Shown piece by piece: positions 31,637 through 40,629 of a DNA stretch of 64,000 nucleotides. The stretch spans positions 1 through 64,000 of the forward strand of contig WBUF01000002.1 in the NCBI GenBank assembly GCA_008933825.1, written 5' to 3'. This stretch comes from Rhodocyclaceae bacterium (GTDB taxonomy: Bacteria > Pseudomonadota > Gammaproteobacteria > Burkholderiales > Rhodocyclaceae). Positions within the stretch are counted from its first letter, which is position 1; every line of letters begins with the position of its first letter. The notes below the pieces were generated by a model. That model was not told where the DNA came from, searched no databases, and was given only the letters and a program-made list of their open reading frames with translations. Both the position numbers and the translations under genes were made by a program.

Positions 31637-31966
31637 TTATACACCCCACACCACCGGCACCCCCTCCTTCAGGGAGTATTCGAGCAGCTCGATCAGCGGC
31701 ACGGCGCGGCGCGCCAGGCTGACGTATTCGCGCTTGCCGCCCTCGGGGGTCTTCTCGAACAGGCGCTCGTCGTGGTCGATGACGGGCTTCTCGGCCTTGT
31801 CCTGCGCCACCGCGGCCTTCAGGCGGGCAATCGCCCCGGGCAGTTGCTCGACGGTGACGATGCCCTTGTCGCCGGGCGTCTTGCCCATGATTTCCATGAG
31901 GGTATGCGCGACGTCGCCGAACATCATGACGTCGCCGGCGGCCTTGGATTTGAAGACGATCAGCAT
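31637..31966 (-). CDS. DUF1840 family protein
   Basis: A 109-residue cytosolic protein matching the DUF1840 family of Betaproteobacteria: MLIVFKSKAAGDVMMFGDVAHTLMEIMGK at the start and REYVSLARRAVPLIELLEYSLKEGVPVVWGV at the end. The function is unknown. It is divergent from the carbonic anhydrase gene with only 33 bases between the starts. Confidence 0.88.
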   Translation of the reverse strand: MLIVFKSKAAGDVMMFGDVAHTLMEIMGKTPGDKGIVTVEQLPGAIARLKAAVAQDKAEKPVIDHDERLFEKTPEGGKREYVSLARRAVPLIELLEYSLKEGVPVVWGV

Positions 31967-31986
31967 GGTACGCGGATTCTAACCCG

Positions 31987-31992
31987 TATAAT
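31987..31992 (+). promoter_or_regulatory. Perfect -10 box immediately before can
   Basis: TATAAT ends eight bases before the can ATG, so a transcript started from it would begin at or next to the start codon. No Shine-Dalgarno sequence and no clear -35 are visible. Confidence 0.45.
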
Positions 31993-31999
31993 TCCGGCC

Positions 32000-32638
32000 A
32001 TGACGCTCAAGCATCTTTTTGAGAACAACCGCAGCTGGGCCGAGAAGATCACGGCCGAGGATCCGGCCTTCTTCGACAAGCTGGCGCATCTGCAGAATCC
32101 GGAATACCTGTGGATCGGCTGCTCGGACAGCCGCGTGCCGGCGAACCAGATCACCGGCCTGCAGCCGGGCGAGGTGTTCGTCCACCGCAACGTCGCCAAC
32201 GTGGTGGTGCACACCGACCTCAATTGCCTCTCCGTCATGCAGTTCGCCGTCGACGTGCTGAAAGTGAAGCACATCATCGTCTGCGGCCACTACGGCTGCG
32301 GCGGCGTGCGCGCGGCGCTCACCGGTGAGCGCCTCGGCCTCATCGACAACTGGCTGCGCCACATTCAGGACGTGCGCGACCGGCACGCCGCCCTGCTGGC
32401 CCCGCTCGCCGGCGAGGCGGCGGCCGACCGCCTGTGCGAGCTCAACGTCATCGATCAAGTCGCCAACGTGGCGCAGACCACCATCGTGCGCGATGCCTGG
32501 GAACGCAGCCAGACGCTCGCCGTGCACGGCTGGATCTACGGCCTCGCCGACGGGCGGCTGCGCGATCTTGGCATGACGGTGGAGCGTCTCGATGCGCTCG
32601 CTGCGGCTCATCGGGCGGCGCTGAAGCAACTGGCATGA
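32000..32638 (+). CDS. can: Beta-class carbonic anhydrase
   Basis: A 212-residue cytosolic enzyme that interconverts CO2 and bicarbonate. The zinc ligands Cys41 and Asp43 are in WIGCSDSRVPANQ, and His97 and Cys100 are in CGHYGCGGVRAAL, the E. coli Can pattern. The start codon lies just after a TATAAT box, which suggests a leaderless or very short-leader mRNA. The stop overlaps the start of the MOSC gene (ATGA). Confidence 0.95.
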   Translation: MTLKHLFENNRSWAEKITAEDPAFFDKLAHLQNPEYLWIGCSDSRVPANQITGLQPGEVFVHRNVANVVVHTDLNCLSVMQFAVDVLKVKHIIVCGHYGCGGVRAALTGERLGLIDNWLRHIQDVRDRHAALLAPLAGEAAADRLCELNVIDQVANVAQTTIVRDAWERSQTLAVHGWIYGLADGRLRDLGMTVERLDALAAAHRAALKQLA

Positions 32639-33291
32639 CTCGCATCGCGGCCGTATACGTCGGTGGCATCCGACCGCTGCCGCCGGAGGGGCATCCGAGC
32701 GGGATTTTCAAAACGGCGGTCAGCGGCCCCGTCCTGCTCGGTCCCGAAGGGCTGGCGGGCGACGAGCAGGCCGACCGCCGCGTGCACGGCGGGCCGTGGA
32801 AGGCCCTGCACCATTACGCCGCGGAAAACTACGCAAGGCTCGCCACCGCCTTCCCCGCCAAGGCGGCGCTGTTCGTGCCCGGCAGCCTGGGCGAGAACGT
32901 GTCGACCCGCGGCTGGGACGAGGACTCGGTGTGTATCGGCGACGTCTTCCGCATCGGCGCCGCCACGGTGCAGGTGAGCCAGCCGCGCCAGCCCTGCTGG
33001 AAGATCAACCACAAGTTCGGCGAGGAGGAGTTGATGCGCTTCGTCGCCGAGCACTGCGTCGCCGGCTGGTACTACCGCGTACTGGCAGGCGGGCCGATCG
33101 CGGCGGGAGACGCATTCGAGCTGATCGAGCGCAATCCGGAGCCGGTGACCTTGCGCCAGCTGTGGTTCGCGTTCCGTGCGCACCGGCCCGATTCCGGGCA
33201 ACTGGCGAGGCTGCGCGAGATCCCGGGACTGTCGCCGAACTGGGTGCAGAAGCTCGACGAGCGCATCGAATGGCTCAAGAAGAACGGCTGA
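32635..33291 (+). CDS. MOSC-domain protein (YiiM-like)
   Basis: A 218-residue protein with the MOSC fold of molybdenum cofactor sulfurases and the YiiM/YuaD group. Key segments are LAGDEQADRRVHGGPWKALHHYAAENY and FVPGSLGENVSTRGWDEDSVCIGDVFRIGAATVQVSQPRQPCWKIN, where the conserved Cys sits. YiiM reduces N-hydroxylated bases such as 6-hydroxylaminopurine, with the molybdenum cofactor. It is translationally coupled to can. Confidence 0.9.
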   Translation: MTRIAAVYVGGIRPLPPEGHPSGIFKTAVSGPVLLGPEGLAGDEQADRRVHGGPWKALHHYAAENYARLATAFPAKAALFVPGSLGENVSTRGWDEDSVCIGDVFRIGAATVQVSQPRQPCWKINHKFGEEELMRFVAEHCVAGWYYRVLAGGPIAAGDAFELIERNPEPVTLRQLWFAFRAHRPDSGQLARLREIPGLSPNWVQKLDERIEWLKKNG

Positions 33292-33292
33292 G

Positions 33293-34489
33293 ATGAATCT
33301 CTGGGTTCGCGTCTTTCTGCCCTTCGCCGCCGGCTACTACCTTTCCTACCTGCTGCGCACGGTCAACGCCGTCATCGCGCCGGAGCTCTCGCGCGAGCTG
33401 TCGCTGTCGGCCGCAGACCTCGGCCTGCTTACCAGCGCCTACCTCATCGCCTTCGCCGCCTTCCAGATCCCGCTCGGCCTGCTGCTCGACCGCTACGGCC
33501 CGCGCCGGGTGGAGGGCGGCCTGCTGCTGGTGGCCGCCGCCGGCGCGCTGCTGTTCGCCTTGGGCGACTCGGCCACGGAGCTGGCCGTGGCACGCGGCCT
33601 GATCGGGCTGGGCGTTTCGTCCTGCCTGATGGCCGCCTTCAAGGGCTTCGCGCAGAACTTTCCCGTCGAACGGCAGGCCTCGCTCACCGGCGCCATCATG
33701 GCCTCGGGGGGGCTGGGCGCCGTCACTGCCAGCCTGCCGCTCGAGCTGGCGCTGCCGCTCGTCGGCTGGCGCGGCGTGTTCCAGGGACTGACTTTGCTGC
33801 TGGCGGCGGTCGCCGCCTGGATTTTCTTCTCGGTGCCGCAGCGCGAGGCCGGCATGGCGCGCGACAGCCTCACCGCCCAATTGCAGGAAGTCGCCGGCAT
33901 CCTGGTCCACCGCACCTTCTGGCGCTATGCGCCGCCGGTGGCATTGATCACCGGCGGCTTCATGGCGGTACAGGGCCTGTGGGCGGTGCCGTGGCTGATC
34001 GAGGTCGACGGCATGACGCGCCACCGGGCGGCGGAAGTGCTCTTGGCGCTCAACCTCGCCATGCTGTTGTCCCACCTCGGCATTGCCAGTTTCGCCACAC
34101 GACTTTCGCGCGCCGGCATCCGTCCGGCCGCGCTGCTGGTCGGCGGCTACGGCCTGGCGCTCCTCAGCCAGGCGGCGATGCTGGCAGGCCTGCAGCCGGT
34201 AGCACTGCCGTGGTTCCTCTATGGCGTCGGCGTCTCCGGTGGTTCGCTCTCCTATGCGCTGCTGGCGGCCCACTTCGCGCCCGCGCTCTCCGGCCGCGTG
34301 ACGACGGCCCTCAACCTGCTCGCCTTCATCGGCGCCTTCGTCCTGCAATGGGGCCTGGGCGTGCTGATCGACGGGCTGGCCGGCAGCGGCTTCGCGCCGG
34401 CCGCCGCCTACCGCAGCGCTTTCGCCATCCTCCTGGCCCTGCAGGCGGCGGGCTATGCCTGGTTCCTGCTCGAAGGCCGGCGCAAGTAG
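33293..34489 (+). CDS. MFS transporter
   Basis: A 398-residue inner-membrane carrier with about 12 helices. LGLLLDRYGPRRVEGGLLLVAAAG is the loop after helix 2. The start begins one base after the MOSC stop, so it is in the same operon as can and the MOSC gene. The substrate cannot be predicted. A copy of the dispersed motif lies in the codons for GVFQGLTLLL. Confidence 0.86.
   Translation: MNLWVRVFLPFAAGYYLSYLLRTVNAVIAPELSRELSLSAADLGLLTSAYLIAFAAFQIPLGLLLDRYGPRRVEGGLLLVAAAGALLFALGDSATELAVARGLIGLGVSSCLMAAFKGFAQNFPVERQASLTGAIMASGGLGAVTASLPLELALPLVGWRGVFQGLTLLLAAVAAWIFFSVPQREAGMARDSLTAQLQEVAGILVHRTFWRYAPPVALITGGFMAVQGLWAVPWLIEVDGMTRHRAAEVLLALNLAMLLSHLGIASFATRLSRAGIRPAALLVGGYGLALLSQAAMLAGLQPVALPWFLYGVGVSGGSLSYALLAAHFAPALSGRVTTALNLLAFIGAFVLQWGLGVLIDGLAGSGFAPAAAYRSAFAILLALQAAGYAWFLLEGRRK
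33772..33796 (-). repeat. Dispersed 25-bp motif, copy 8
   Basis: On the minus strand CAAAGTCAGT, nine bases, ACGCCG (one change in the tail); antisense in the MFS gene. Confidence 0.75.
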
Positions 34490-34596
34490 CTGTCCGCAGA
34501 AATGGGGACAGACAGTCCCCGGCGAGAATCGGAAAATTCCCTGGCAATCCGGAACCGATACCGGAGTACCGACCATTCGCCAAAGGAGGATCCGCC

Positions 34597-36096
34597 ATGC
34601 GCAAGCCATGCCTGACGCAGCTGACTGCTGCGATGCTTTCCATTCTGCCGCTCGCCGTACGGGCGGCGCCCGATCTCGACACCCTGAGCGCCAGCCAGGC
34701 CGCCGCCGACATCTGCGCCGGCAAGTACACCAGCGAGGCGCTGGTCGCCGCCGCGCTCGAGCGCGCCAGGGCGCGCGCCGAGCTGAACGCCTTCATCACC
34801 CTGGACGAAGCCGGTGCGCTGAAGGCAGCCAGGGCGGCCGATGCCGCGCGCAAGCCCGGCGCCTGCAAGCCGCTCGACGGCGTGCCGGTCGTCGTCAAGG
34901 ACAACATCGAAGTCGCCGGCGTGCCGGCGAGCGCCGGCACGCCGGCGCTGAAGGGTTTCGTGCCGAAGGCCGACGCGCCCGTCGCGGCGAAGCTGCGCGC
35001 CGCCGGCGCCATCGTTCTCGGCAAGACCAATATGCACGAGCTGGCCTTCGGCATTTCCGGCTACAACACGGCGTTCAAGAGCGGCGCCCAGCCGGGCGTG
35101 CGCAACGCCTATGACGCGGCGAAGATCGCCGGCGGCTCGTCCTCGGGCAGCGGCGCGGCGATCGGCGCGCGCATCGCGCTGGCCGGCCTGGGCACCGACA
35201 CCGGCGGCTCGGTGCGCATCCCCTGCGCGTTGAACGGCTGCGCCTCGCTGCGGCCGACCGTCGGCCGCTATCCGCAAAAGGGCATCGCGCCGATTTCGCA
35301 CACGCGCGACACGGCGGGGCCGATGGCGGTGGCGATGGCCGACGTGGCGCTGCTCGACCGCGCCATTGCCGGCGGCGGCGCGGTCAGGCCGGCCGAGTTG
35401 AAGAAAGTGCGCGTCGGCGTGACCGCCGCCACCCTGGCCAACCTCGACGCCGATACCCAGGTCGCCTTCGACGCCGCCCTCGCCAAAATGAAGGCCGCCG
35501 GCGTGACGGTGGTGGAGGTCGACATGCCGAAGCTGATGGAACTGAACGGCGGCGTCGGCTTCCCGCTGGCGCTCTACGAGGCCTACGACGACATGGTGAA
35601 ATACCTCAAGGCGAGCGGCTCGGGGAAGACCATCGCCGACGTGGCGAAGGAGATCTCCAGCCCCGACGTCAAGGGCACCTACGACGGCCTGGTGATGCCG
35701 CGCAAGCTGCCCGGGCCGAACAACACGGTGGTCGACGCCAAGCCCGCCTACGAGGCGGCGATGAAGACCGGCCGCCCGGCGCTGCAGAAGCTCTACAAGG
35801 ACACCTTCGCCAGGCACAAGCTCGACGCCCTCGTCTTCCCGACGGTGCCGAAGGTGGCCATCGATTCGAATCCGGATTCGAGCAGCGTGCCGAACTTCAT
35901 CGCCTACATCCAGAACACCGATCCGGGCAGCAATGCCGGCATTCCCGGCCTGCAGATTCCGATCGCACTGGGGGCGTCAAGCAAGCTGCCGGTCGGCCTC
36001 GAGCTCGACGGCCCGGCCGGCAGCGACCGGCGCCTGATCGCCATCGGCCTGGCGCTGGAGGAGGTGTTCGGAAGATTGCCTGCGCCGAAACGCTGA
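34597..36096 (+). CDS. Exported amidase-signature hydrolase
   Basis: A 499-residue amidase with a signal peptide (LTAAMLSILPLAVRAAP), so it is periplasmic, unlike GatA. The Ser-cisSer-Lys triad is visible: Lys in VPVVVKDNIEVAG, the cis-Ser in KIAGGSSSGSGAAIGA, and the nucleophile Ser in GTDTGGSVRIPCALNG. It hydrolyses an amide bond of unknown substrate. An AAAGGAGG ribosome-binding site precedes the ATG. It is possibly related to the LuxR-type regulator convergent with it. Confidence 0.9.
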   Translation: MRKPCLTQLTAAMLSILPLAVRAAPDLDTLSASQAAADICAGKYTSEALVAAALERARARAELNAFITLDEAGALKAARAADAARKPGACKPLDGVPVVVKDNIEVAGVPASAGTPALKGFVPKADAPVAAKLRAAGAIVLGKTNMHELAFGISGYNTAFKSGAQPGVRNAYDAAKIAGGSSSGSGAAIGARIALAGLGTDTGGSVRIPCALNGCASLRPTVGRYPQKGIAPISHTRDTAGPMAVAMADVALLDRAIAGGGAVRPAELKKVRVGVTAATLANLDADTQVAFDAALAKMKAAGVTVVEVDMPKLMELNGGVGFPLALYEAYDDMVKYLKASGSGKTIADVAKEISSPDVKGTYDGLVMPRKLPGPNNTVVDAKPAYEAAMKTGRPALQKLYKDTFARHKLDALVFPTVPKVAIDSNPDSSSVPNFIAYIQNTDPGSNAGIPGLQIPIALGASSKLPVGLELDGPAGSDRRLIAIGLALEEVFGRLPAPKR

Positions 36097-36105
36097 GCGG
36101 CGGAT

Positions 36106-36846
36106 TCAGTCGTTGCGCAGGCGGCCGATGGCGGCGGCCACGCCGCCGCGGCGCTGCACGCCGAGCTTGTCGAAGGCGCGCTTGAGGTAGGTGCGCACGG
36201 TGGAGAGTTCGACACCGAGCTGCTGGGCGATCCGCTTGTCGGTAAGGCCCTCGCCCACCATCTTCGCCACCGCCAGCTCGCGCGGCGACAGCCCGGCATG
36301 CGGGTCCGCCCCGCCTGACAGCCGCGCCCGCAGCGAAGCGCGGTGCAGCGCCCCGGTGAAGGCGGGCTCGATCAGGCGCAGGAGGTCGAGGGTGTGGGCG
36401 TCGAAGTTCTCGCGCGACTTGCCGCGCCAGATGCGCAGGTCGCCGATGTTGCGCCCGTCCACGTAGCTGTACGCATTGACGCCCCAATGCAGGCCGTCGC
36501 GGGCGAGAAAGTCGTTGAAGAACTCGCTGCGCATCAGTTCGCGCTGCGGCATGACCTGGGTGACCAGGGTCGGCACGCGCCGCGCCTGCAGTGCGTAGGT
36601 GATCGGATCGTGGAACTGGTAATAGGCCTCGTAACTTTGCAGGTTGTCGTCGCTCATGTTGAGCGTGACGCGGCCGCCGAAGCGGCGTGCCGCCTCGTCC
36701 CAGACGAACGAGGCGAAATGGTCCGCCTTGAGCAGGTCGAGCAGGCCGTAGCCGACGCGCTCGCGCACTTCGCGCTCGGCCATGTCTTCGGCCAGCAGGC
36801 CGAAGATTCGGGACAGGCAGCGGCTTTCCGGGGCGCTCAGGTGCAT
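36106..36846 (-). CDS. LuxR-type transcriptional regulator
   Basis: A 246-residue regulator with a C-terminal LuxR/FixJ helix-turn-helix (LSPRELAVAKMVGEGLTDKRIAQQLGVELSTVRTYLKRAFDKLGV) and an N-terminal sensory region of about 170 residues without recognised receiver-domain or autoinducer-binding residues. It is not next to a luxI or a kinase gene. It is convergent with the amidase gene (9-base gap) and just downstream of priA on the same strand. Ligand and targets are unknown. Confidence 0.87.
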   Translation of the reverse strand: MHLSAPESRCLSRIFGLLAEDMAEREVRERVGYGLLDLLKADHFASFVWDEAARRFGGRVTLNMSDDNLQSYEAYYQFHDPITYALQARRVPTLVTQVMPQRELMRSEFFNDFLARDGLHWGVNAYSYVDGRNIGDLRIWRGKSRENFDAHTLDLLRLIEPAFTGALHRASLRARLSGGADPHAGLSPRELAVAKMVGEGLTDKRIAQQLGVELSTVRTYLKRAFDKLGVQRRGGVAAAIGRLRND

Positions 36847-36871
36847 GGCGGCCAGTCTAGACCGACTCCTT

Positions 36872-39133
36872 TCAAAACTCCAGCGGATCGACGTCGATGT
36901 GCCAGCGCAGGGCGTTCGGTGCTTTCAGTTCGCGTATCGCGGCCAGCCAGGGCGCAAGGAAGGCCTGCAGCGCCGGCCGGCTGCGCGATTCGACCAGCAG
37001 TTGGGCGCGCTCGAGGTGGGCCAGGCGGGGCAGTCGCATCGGCACGGCGTCGTAGAGCGCCACCTTGCCTGCCGACATTCCTTCCCCGAGTTCCGCTGCC
37101 GTCTTCAGGAAAGCGAGCGCCTGCTTCAGCTCCGCTGCCTCGGCGCGCAGCATCGCCTGGTGGGTGAAGGGCGGGAAGCCGGCGCGCTCGCGCTCGGCGA
37201 GCTGCTCCGCGGCAAAGGCGGCGAAGTCGTGCGCCGCCAGCGCCCGATAGAGCGGATGGTCGGGGTACTGCGTCTGCACCAGCACCTCGCCCGGCAAGGC
37301 AGCGCGGCCGCTGCGGCCGCCGACCTGCATGAGCTGGGCAAAGAGCCGCTCCGGCGCGCGAAAGTCGGCGGCGAAGAGCGCGGCATCGGCATTCAGCACG
37401 CCGACCAGGGTGAGCTGCGGAAAGTCGTGGCCCTTGGCCAGCATCTGCGTGCCGACGAGGATGTCGGCCTCGCCCTGGTGGATGGCCTCCAGCACGCCGT
37501 GCCAGTGAGACTGACTTTTTGTGCTGTCGCGGTCGACACGCAGGATGCGCGCCCGGGGGAAGCGCGCGGCGAGCGCCTCCTCCAGGCGCTGCGTGCCGCG
37601 GCCGAAGGGATGGATGTCCTGGTTGCCGCAGCCCGGGCAGGCGACGGGGATGCGCTCCTCGCGGCCGCAGTGGTGGCAGCGCAGGCAAGACACCCCCCCC
37701 GAAAACCTCGCTTCGCTCGGTTCTCCCCCCGGGGGGCTGGAAAACGCTTGGGGCGGCCCGGCGCGTTTTCCGTCCGCCAGATGCACCACCATATTGGCCG
37801 CGCAGCCGGGGCAGCGGCTGACCCAGCCGCAGGCCGGGCAGGCCAGCACCGGGGCATAGCCGCGGCGATTGAGGAACACCAGACTCTGTTCGCCGCGCTC
37901 CAGCCGCAAGGCAATGGCGCGCAGCAAGTGCTCGCTCATGCCGTCCTGTAATTTCTCGCGGCGCGTATCGACGCAGCGCACCGCGGGCATGGCTTCAGCC
38001 ACCGCGCGCGTAGTCAGTTCGAGCAGGCTGTAGCGGCCGGCCTGCGCCGCCGCCCAGCTTTCCAGCGAGGGCGTGGCCGAACCGAGGACGATCGGAACCT
38101 CGCGCTGCTTGGCGCGCCACACCGCCACGTCGCGCGCCGAGTAGCGCATGCCTTCCTGCTGCTTGAAGGAGGGATCGTGCTCTTCGTCGACCACGATCAG
38201 GCCGAGACGCGGCAAGGGCGTGAACACCGACAGACGCGTGCCGAGCACGATGTCCGCCTCGCCGTTCAGGGCCCGGAGGAAACCCGCCGCGCGCGCGCCA
38301 TCGGCCAGCCTGCTGTGCAGGCTCACCAGCCGCGCACCGGGAAAGCGATTGCTCACCCTCGCCTCCAACTGCGGCGTCAGTGCAATTTCTGGCACCAATA
38401 ACAAGGCCTGGCCTGCGCGTGCCAGCACCTGATCGATCAAGCGCAGATAGACCTCAGTCTTGCCGCTTCCGGTGACACCGTGCAGCAAAAATGGGGCGAA
38501 GCGGCCGAGGGCCTGCTTCACTTGACCCACCGCCGCAGCTTGCTCGGGAAGCAACTCTGGGCCAGACACCGTTTGGCGCTCCGGTGTCTCGATCGCGGCG
38601 CGCAGCCAGCCTTTCTCGATCAATGCGAGCAGTTGTTTCGGGGCGGATGCCGACACCGCGCGCAATTCGCGGCGCGTCAGCCCACCGTTCAGTTCCAGGG
38701 ACGCCAGCAGGCGCGCCGCGATGCTGCGCTGCGCCAAGCGGGGCAGGACCTCACGTCCCGCTTCGGTGATGAAGAAGGTTTCGCGCTCCGGCAGGCGCGG
38801 CAGCGCATTGCGCTGCCGCAAGGCCGGCGGCAGGGCCAGCGCAACGACTTCACCGAGAGGATGCTGGTAGTAGCGGCTGCAGAATTCGACCAGCACCAGC
38901 CAGTCCGGCGGCAGCGGCGGTGCGTCGCGCAGGATGGCCCTCACCGCCTTGAGCTTGTCCACCGGCATGTCGCTGGTCGACGACACTTCGAGGATGACGC
39001 CGATCTTCTCGCCGCGCCCGAACGGTACGCGGACGCGCCGGCCGACATCGTCACGACTTGCCTCGGGCGCAAGATAATCGAAGCTGCGCATCAACGGCAC
39101 GTCGAGCGCAACGCGAAGAATCGGCGAATTCAT
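36872..39133 (-). CDS. priA: Primosomal helicase PriA with a 28-residue insert
   Basis: A 753-residue replication-restart helicase. It has the N-terminal 3'-end-binding domain, Walker A GVTGSGKTEVYL, the DEEH box VDEEHDPSFKQQEG, and the zinc-binding cysteines (CPACGWVSRCPGCAAN, LRCHHCG, CPGCGNQD). The normal short run between HLADG and LRCHHCG is expanded by 28 residues encoded by an 84-bp GC-rich hairpin repeat (37685-37768). It remains in frame, so the helicase is probably functional. PriA reloads DnaB at stalled forks and recombination intermediates. An AT-rich region with DnaA-like boxes lies upstream. Confidence 0.95.
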   Translation of the reverse strand: MNSPILRVALDVPLMRSFDYLAPEASRDDVGRRVRVPFGRGEKIGVILEVSSTSDMPVDKLKAVRAILRDAPPLPPDWLVLVEFCSRYYQHPLGEVVALALPPALRQRNALPRLPERETFFITEAGREVLPRLAQRSIAARLLASLELNGGLTRRELRAVSASAPKQLLALIEKGWLRAAIETPERQTVSGPELLPEQAAAVGQVKQALGRFAPFLLHGVTGSGKTEVYLRLIDQVLARAGQALLLVPEIALTPQLEARVSNRFPGARLVSLHSRLADGARAAGFLRALNGEADIVLGTRLSVFTPLPRLGLIVVDEEHDPSFKQQEGMRYSARDVAVWRAKQREVPIVLGSATPSLESWAAAQAGRYSLLELTTRAVAEAMPAVRCVDTRREKLQDGMSEHLLRAIALRLERGEQSLVFLNRRGYAPVLACPACGWVSRCPGCAANMVVHLADGKRAGPPQAFSSPPGGEPSEARFSGGVSCLRCHHCGREERIPVACPGCGNQDIHPFGRGTQRLEEALAARFPRARILRVDRDSTKSQSHWHGVLEAIHQGEADILVGTQMLAKGHDFPQLTLVGVLNADAALFAADFRAPERLFAQLMQVGGRSGRAALPGEVLVQTQYPDHPLYRALAAHDFAAFAAEQLAERERAGFPPFTHQAMLRAEAAELKQALAFLKTAAELGEGMSAGKVALYDAVPMRLPRLAHLERAQLLVESRSRPALQAFLAPWLAAIRELKAPNALRWHIDVDPLEF
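37495..37519 (-). repeat. Dispersed 25-bp motif, copy 9
   Basis: On the minus strand AAAAGTCAGT, nine bases, ACGGCG; sense orientation in priA but in a different codon frame from other copies (KSQSHWHG). Confidence 0.87.
37685..37768 (-). repeat. GC-rich hairpin repeat inserted in frame in priA
   Basis: 84 bp (28 codons) between the first two and the next zinc-finger cysteine pairs. It contains GGAAAACGC/GCGTTTTCC-type arms (reaching a few bases beyond the insert), CCCCCC/GGGGGG and the GAGCGAAGCG block also found in copy B before trkA. It has no stop in the reading frame. It looks like an inserted REP-like element. Confidence 0.7.
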
Positions 39134-39533
39134 TTTGAGTTTTTTCGCGTCATGCGCGGGTTGGTTTCACATCTTCGCGCGAAGTATTGATATCGACGCT
39201 AAGCCTCTGCAATCAAAGCGCAATATTCTTGTCCACAAAATCTGTGGATAACTTTGTGGGGAACCCTTCCGAAAAGCCCTTAACTACCCTACGGAAAAGG
39301 CTTTTTCTTCCTTTGCTCACAAATTCATCTAAAAAATATACTGAAAAAACATGCGGATAGAAAACGGCACGCAGAGAGGCTGAAACCCGTGCAAACGAAA
39401 GGCCTAGAACAGGCTGTTGTGCATAAGTCAACCCCATCCACCCTTTTGGAAAGCCTTTTTCCATGCGGTTTCCCGGCCGGGCATCGCGCCAGGCCGCGCC
39501 CTTTCTGGGCTTCCGGATGGGGGTCTCCGAACG
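39134..39533. other. AT-rich intergenic region with DnaA-box-like sites
   Basis: A 400-base gap between priA and hemE, much richer in A+T from about 39150 to 39430 than the rest of the window. It has a perfect DnaA box (TGTGGATAA, 39243-39251), a one-mismatch box (TTGTCCACA, 39229-39237) and weaker boxes at 39255-39263 and 39418-39426, plus A/T runs (39327-39350) that could unwind. An 83-codon minus-strand frame across it shows no family features. This may be an origin-like or DnaA-regulated region, or simply a long promoter for priA. Confidence 0.5.
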
Positions 39534-40601
39534 CTAGATCTGGCGCTGCTTGCGGCTGTGCTCATGCACCGCATTCACCAGCGCGGCGACATGCTCCGGC
39601 GGCGTGAACTGGGAAATGCCGTGGCCGAGGTTGAAGACGTGGCCGCTGCCCGGGCCGTAGGCATCGAGGATGGCGCTCGCTTCCCGGGCGATTTTTTCAG
39701 GCTGGGCGAACAGCGCCACCGGATCGAGGTTGCCCTGCAGCGCCACCTTGTCGCCGACGCGCCTGCGCGCCTCCCCGATGTCGGTGGTCCAGTCGAGGCC
39801 GACGGCGTCGCAGCCGATCGCCGCGATGTCTTCCAGCCACTGCCCGCCGCCCTTGGTAAACACGATGCTCGGGATGCGCGCGCCGTCGCGTTCGCGGATC
39901 AGGCCCTCGACGATGCGCTGCATGTAGTTCAACGAATACTCCCGGTAGGCCCGGTGGCTGAGCACCCCGCCCCAGGTGTCGAAGATCATCACGGTCTGGG
40001 CGCCGGCCTCGATCTGGGCATTGAGGTAAGCGGTCACTGCGCTGGCATTCACCTCCAGCACGTGGTGCAGCAGGTCCGGCCGGTCGTAGAGCATGGCCTT
40101 GATGGTGCGGAAATCCTCCGAGGCGCCGCCCTCGATCATGTAGCAGGCCAGGGTGAACGGGCTGCCGGAGAAACCGATCAGCGGCACGGAATTGTCGAGC
40201 GCGCGGCGGATCTCCGCCACGGCGTCCATGACGTAGCGCAGCTCGACGCCCGGATCGGGCGCGGCCAGGTTGCGGATCTCCCATTCCTCGCGCAGCGGGC
40301 GCTCGAACTTCGGCCCCTCGCCCTCGGCGAAATACAGACCGAGGCCCATGGCATCGGGCACGGTGAGGATGTCGGAGAAGAGGATGGCCGCGTCGAGATC
40401 GTAGCGCGCCAGCGGCTGCAGGGTCACCTCGCAGGCCAGGCGCGGGTTCTTGCACAGGTTCATGAAGTTGCCGGCGCGGCGGCGCGTCTCGCAGTATTCC
40501 GGCAGGTAGCGCCCGGCCTGGCGCATCAGCCAGATCGGCGTGTGTTCGGTGGGCTGGCGCAGCAGGGCGCGCAGGAAGGTGTCGTTCTTGGGCTTGTTCA
40601 T
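39534..40601 (-). CDS. hemE: Uroporphyrinogen decarboxylase
   Basis: A 355-residue enzyme that removes four carboxyl groups from uroporphyrinogen III to give coproporphyrinogen III in heme synthesis. Family signatures: [46 protein letters not shown], and [15 protein letters not shown]-like [23 protein letters not shown] near the end. Length is standard. It is downstream of trkA-trkH-trkH on the same strand with a hairpin repeat between. Confidence 0.96.
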   Translation of the reverse strand: MNKPKNDTFLRALLRQPTEHTPIWLMRQAGRYLPEYCETRRRAGNFMNLCKNPRLACEVTLQPLARYDLDAAILFSDILTVPDAMGLGLYFAEGEGPKFERPLREEWEIRNLAAPDPGVELRYVMDAVAEIRRALDNSVPLIGFSGSPFTLACYMIEGGASEDFRTIKAMLYDRPDLLHHVLEVNASAVTAYLNAQIEAGAQTVMIFDTWGGVLSHRAYREYSLNYMQRIVEGLIRERDGARIPSIVFTKGGGQWLEDIAAIGCDAVGLDWTTDIGEARRRVGDKVALQGNLDPVALFAQPEKIAREASAILDAYGPGSGHVFNLGHGISQFTPPEHVAALVNAVHEHSRKQRQI

Positions 40602-40629
40602 CGCGCGAGTTTACCAGCCAAGGTAATGG

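Noticed and set aside
39271-39307. GAAAAGCC/GGCTTTTTC arms as a terminator
   Set aside because: No gene is transcribed into it from the left, and the arms are far apart; it may only add to the AT-rich character of the region.
39213-39464. An 83-codon frame on the minus strand in the priA-hemE gap
   Set aside because: It covers the AT-rich DnaA-box region, has no ribosome-binding site, domain or neighbour coupling.
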